This document shows, piece after piece, positions 61,457-64,000 of a stretch of 64,000 nt of DNA (positions are counted from its first letter, which is position 1; each line of letters starts with the position of its first letter). Origin of the DNA: Alphaproteobacteria bacterium (GTDB taxonomy: Bacteria > Pseudomonadota > Alphaproteobacteria > Rhodobacterales > Rhodobacteraceae). The position numbers and the translations under genes are program-made. Location: contig JAUIBL010000011.1 of assembly GCA_030428355.1 (NCBI GenBank), positions 22,708 to 86,707 of the forward strand, given 5' to 3'. The notes beneath the pieces were generated by a model. It ran no database searches. It was not told the origin of the DNA and saw nothing but the letters and a program-made list of their open reading frames with translations.

Positions 61457-62674
61457 ATGCCCGCCACCAACACCATCGCCCACTATGGCTCTATCGCCAA
61501 GACCTTCCACTGGCTCACCGCGCTTGGCATTCTTGCCGTGATCCCGCTCGGGATCATCGCAAATGACATGCCTTACGACACCGCCGAGCAGTTGGCCCGA
61601 AAGGCGTGGCTGTTCTCGCTGCACAAGACCGTGGGGGTGACGCTCTTCTTCGTCGCCCTTGCCCGTATCCTCTGGGCGCTGAGCCAACCCAAACCCGCGC
61701 CCCTGCACCCGGAGCGCACAGCCGAGACGCTTCTGGCCGGGATCGTGCACTGGCTTCTCTACGGCTCGCTTCTGCTTGTGCCGCTGTCGGGATGGGTGCA
61801 CCACGCCGCAACCGAGGGCTTTGCCCCGATCTTGTGGCCTTTCGGGCAGAACCTGCCGCTGGTACCCGAAAGCCTTGCCCTCGCCGATACAGCCGCCGGG
61901 CTGCACATCGTTTTCGAGCGCGTGCTGATCGTCTCGCTGATCCTCCACGTCGCGGGCGCGATCAAACATGCGGTGATCGACAGGGACGGCACCCTGGCCC
62001 GCATGCTGCCGGGTCGCACCGATCTTGCCGCACCAAGAGGGCAAACTACACACAGCGTCCTGCCCCCCGTGCTCGCCGCGCTTGTCTGGGCGGCCGCGAT
62101 CGGTCTGGGTGGCCTTCTGGGTGCCTACCACAAGGACACCGCACGCGCCGCCGAGGCCCCGGCCCTGCAACAGGTGGACAGCGATTGGGCGGTGACCGAC
62201 GGCACGCTCGGGATCAGCATCCGCCAGATGGGGGCCGATGTGACAGGCCGCTTTGCCGAATGGACGGCGGACATCACCTTTGACGAGACCGTCCGCGCAG
62301 GTGTCGCCGGGACGGTGGTGGTCGACATCGCGATCCCGTCGCTCACGCTGGGATCAGTCACGCAACAGGCGATGGGACCGGATTACTTCGCCAGCTCCGA
62401 GTTTCCGACCGCCCGGTTCAACGCCGACCTTCTTGTCACCGAGACCGGCTATGTCGCCGAAGGCACGCTGACCCTGCGCGGGACCGCGCAACCCGTCGCC
62501 CTGCCCTTCGATCTGACACTCGATGGCACGCTGGCCCGGATGCAGGGCAGCACGGTGCTCGACCGGCGCAGTTTCGGCATTGGCGACAGCATGACCGATG
62601 CAGGCCAGCTTGGCTTCGAGGTCAGGGTCACAGTCGACCTGACCGCGCAACGCGGGGTGACGCCCGGAAGCTGA
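61457..62674 (+). CDS. cytochrome b561 fused to a YceI domain
   Basis: 405 residues. Residues 1-185 are a four-helix cytochrome b561 with haem-type His in KTFHWLTALGIL, FSLHKTVGVTLFF, WVHHAATEG and LILHVAGAIKH. After a further helix (about 200-222), residues 235-400 are a YceI lipocalin-like domain (FAEWTADITFDE, YFASSEFPTARFNADL, GTLTLRGTAQPVALPFDLTL). YceI proteins bind polyisoprenoids such as quinones, so the fusion could hand a quinone to the haem protein; that is inference. The next gene is a stand-alone YceI. Confidence 0.9.
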   Translation: MPATNTIAHYGSIAKTFHWLTALGILAVIPLGIIANDMPYDTAEQLARKAWLFSLHKTVGVTLFFVALARILWALSQPKPAPLHPERTAETLLAGIVHWLLYGSLLLVPLSGWVHHAATEGFAPILWPFGQNLPLVPESLALADTAAGLHIVFERVLIVSLILHVAGAIKHAVIDRDGTLARMLPGRTDLAAPRGQTTHSVLPPVLAALVWAAAIGLGGLLGAYHKDTARAAEAPALQQVDSDWAVTDGTLGISIRQMGADVTGRFAEWTADITFDETVRAGVAGTVVVDIAIPSLTLGSVTQQAMGPDYFASSEFPTARFNADLLVTETGYVAEGTLTLRGTAQPVALPFDLTLDGTLARMQGSTVLDRRSFGIGDSMTDAGQLGFEVRVTVDLTAQRGVTPGS

Positions 62675-62702
62675 TCTGCCAGTCCGGTCAGGACCACGGC
62701 AC

Positions 62703-62733
62703 AAAAAAACCCCGGGCGCAGGACCCGGGGTTT
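62703..62733. terminator. bidirectional terminator between b561-YceI and YceI genes
   Basis: AAACCCCGGG, CGCAGGA, CCCGGGGTTT: a 10-pair perfect stem. Leftward it runs into seven T, rightward into TTTCTCGTTT. It ends both convergent transcripts. Confidence 0.92.
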
Positions 62734-62755
62734 CTCGTTTCAGGATCGGCGTGGA

Positions 62756-63340
62756 TTAGGAATCGGTGTCCATCACCTTCATCGCTTCGATCGAGATCTG
62801 AACCTGCACTTCGTCGCTCACGAAGGGGGCGAAGGCGCCCACTTCAAAGTCGCTGCGCAGCAAGGTGGCTGTGGCATCGAAACCCGCCCAGGGCTTGCCT
62901 TCCATCGGGTGATCGCCGGTCTGGTTCAGCGTCGCGGCCAGTGTGACCGGCTTGGTGATGCCGTTCAGCGTCAGATCGCCGGTGATGTTGGCGGTGCTGT
63001 CGCCTGTCACTTCGATCGCGGTCGAAGTGAAGGTGACCATCTCGTCCTCGGCCGCGCCAAAGAAATCGGCGGACATGAAATGCTCGAAACGGCCTTCCCA
63101 GCCGGTGAACATCGACCGGACCGGGAAGGACACGGTCACGGAGGAATTGGCGGGGTTGTCCTGATCGAACTGGATGTCGCCCTCAAATCCCGAGAACATG
63201 CCCCAGGTCGTGGAATAGCCCAGGTGGTTGTAGGAAAACAGGATCTGGCTGTGGCTGGCATCCAGCGTATAGGCTTCGGGTCCGGCCTGAGCCGCCAGGG
63301 GAAACGCTACAAGCGCTGCGGCAAGAAGGGTCTTTTTCAT
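62756..63340 (-). CDS. periplasmic YceI family protein
   Basis: 194 residues. A signal peptide (MKKTLLAAALVAFPLAAQA) is followed by one YceI domain: YTLDASHSQILFSYNHLGYS, FSGFEGDIQFDQDNPANSSV, HFMSADFFGAAEDEMVTFTS, ITGDLTLNGITKPVTLAATL. Relatives bind isoprenoid chains in the periplasm and are induced by alkaline or osmotic stress in E. coli. It is convergent with the b561-YceI fusion and may share its ligand. Confidence 0.93.
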   Translation of the reverse strand: MKKTLLAAALVAFPLAAQAGPEAYTLDASHSQILFSYNHLGYSTTWGMFSGFEGDIQFDQDNPANSSVTVSFPVRSMFTGWEGRFEHFMSADFFGAAEDEMVTFTSTAIEVTGDSTANITGDLTLNGITKPVTLAATLNQTGDHPMEGKPWAGFDATATLLRSDFEVGAFAPFVSDEVQVQISIEAMKVMDTDS

Positions 63341-63449
63341 GTGTCTGTCCTCGATTGGGTGTCGTTTGGATCGATGACGGACAAATTGCTGCGATGCCGC
63401 GCAGGCTCAATTGGCTGAAATTCAACAGGATCTGTGTTGGAATGAACAC

Positions 63450-63653
63450 TCACCGCCCAAAGAGGCACAATCCCGCAAGCCCCATCAGCACAACCGACAG
63501 GCCAAGGCCCATGATGCGCGCTTCAGGCAAGGCCCCCTGCATGGCAATCCAGATACCGGGCACGGCGATCACGCAGGCGATGCCAAGAATGCGGCGCACA
63601 AGCACGCCGAGGGACATTCTGCTGCGGGCGTAGTTTTCATCATAGTGAACCAT
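63450..63653 (-). CDS. small membrane protein
   Basis: 67 residues with two hydrophobic helices (ILGIACVIAVPGIWIAMQG and IMGLGLSVVLMGLAGLCLF) after a charged start (MVHYDENYARSRMSLGVLVRR). GAGAGGTCAC precedes the ATG. The hydrophobic pattern and ribosome site support a real gene; I do not recognise the family. Confidence 0.6.
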   Translation of the reverse strand: MVHYDENYARSRMSLGVLVRRILGIACVIAVPGIWIAMQGALPEARIMGLGLSVVLMGLAGLCLFGR

Positions 63654-63814
63654 GTGACCTCTCCTCCGGCCGTTTGTGGGGTGACCGGTCTACCGTTTAC
63701 GCTTGGGAAACAGTCTGTTCCGCAATTGCGACCAAATCCGGGCCAGGACCGCGCCGCCACGGGGTATCTTCCGGGCAGAATTGAGGCAGCATCGCTGCAC
63801 CTGCATCACGGCGC

Positions 63815-63842
63815 TTGATCCCCCGGTCAATCCGTGTATACG
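63815..63842 (+). promoter_or_regulatory. candidate rpsF promoter
   Basis: TTGATC (63815-63820), 16 bases, TATACG (63837-63842), about 108 bp upstream of rpsF. The 297-bp gap 63654-63950 between divergent genes shows no other feature that I can support. Confidence 0.4.
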
Positions 63843-63950
63843 GGGCCTTCCTTTCGCAGGACGATTTTTACCGCGCAGTCTCTCGTGGGCAGGAGCGAAA
63901 GGGTTCAGTCCCTGTCCTTTGAAATGCGCCAGAACAGAAACGGAGTGCAC

Positions 63951-64000
63951 ATGCCGCTTTACGAGCATGTTTTTATCTCGCGTCAGGATTTGTCCAACGC
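63951..64000 (+). CDS. rpsF: ribosomal protein S6, start only
   Basis: The last 50 bases encode MPLYEHVFISRQDLSN, the usual N-terminus of alphaproteobacterial S6, from an ATG with CGGAG seven bases upstream. S6 binds S18 on the 30S subunit, and rpsR and rplI normally follow. The gene runs off the window. Short, but the match is characteristic. Confidence 0.88.
   Translation, partial: MPLYEHVFISRQDLSN

Noticed and set aside
63690..63968. 92-residue minus-strand frame before the window end
   Set aside because: It runs across the rpsF start and promoter region, lacks a ribosome site and has no family pattern.
1..64000. tRNA, rRNA, CRISPR array, insertion sequence or prophage
   Set aside because: No cloverleaf end, repeat-spacer pattern, transposase or phage motif was found on reading both strands.

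Overview
The window is a stretch of core chromosome from an alphaproteobacterium, most probably a member of the Rhodobacteraceae (Roseobacter group). The evidence is high G+C, the gene order Suv3-type helicase / S4 protein / fdxA / carD, the iscR-iscS-sufB-...-sufC-sufD-...-sufS operon whose IscR has lost its three canonical cysteines, the prfA-prmC-DUF4167 and fabD-fabG-acpP groups, and an Irr-type iron control element. I cannot name a genus. I see no tRNA, rRNA, CRISPR array, prophage, insertion sequence or integrase. No gap without a gene exceeds 300 bp.

Layout. 1-4.1 kb: a glycosyltransferase-like gene cut by the window edge, a SIMPL-domain periplasmic protein, and an 830-residue single-span protein that looks like a GspL/PilM-type head joined to a GspC/PilP-type tail. 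4.2-13.3 kb: a Kef-type antiporter, CarD, ferredoxin, S4 protein, Suv3-like helicase, a TPR protein, an SCP2 protein with a lysophospholipase-like hydrolase, and an HpcH/HpaI aldolase. 13.4-18.7 kb: a ligase-associated exonuclease with an ATP-dependent DNA ligase, an amidohydrolase and oligoendopeptidase F. 19-28.5 kb: small stress and metabolic genes, choline sulfatase, an MBL-fold protein lacking its metal motif, an SDR, the kynA-kynU pair, a class-I amidotransferase and a GlcG/HbpS protein. 28.5-37.3 kb: the iscR/suf iron-sulfur assembly operon, read leftward, with several non-Suf genes inside it, one of them a frameshifted FkbM methyltransferase.

37.5-43.4 kb: a hydrolase, an HD phosphohydrolase, an SDR, lpdA, holC and pepA. 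43.6-51.1 kb: lptF-lptG-lptD-surA-pdxA-rsmA, an overlapping rightward operon for lipopolysaccharide export and outer-membrane biogenesis. 51.1-57.3 kb: DUF4167, prmC and prfA for translation termination, then DUF1499, agmatinase, an M20 amidohydrolase and mazG. 57.4-64 kb: a large DUF1963 protein, acpP, fabG and fabD for fatty-acid synthesis, a cytochrome b561-YceI fusion, a separate YceI protein, and the first codons of rpsF.

The best non-coding signals are these. Four TTAA-N7-TTAA sites match the CtrA full-site consensus and far exceed chance. An Irr-type box lies upstream of iscR, and a second box is hidden in the iscS coding sequence using rare codons. Two families of dispersed palindromic elements are present, one with compensatory arm changes between copies. 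A GGCT triplication explains the FkbM frameshift. I found no clear complete undescribed defence or mobile system; the most novel protein candidates are the GspL/GspC-like chimera and the metal-motif-less MBL protein.
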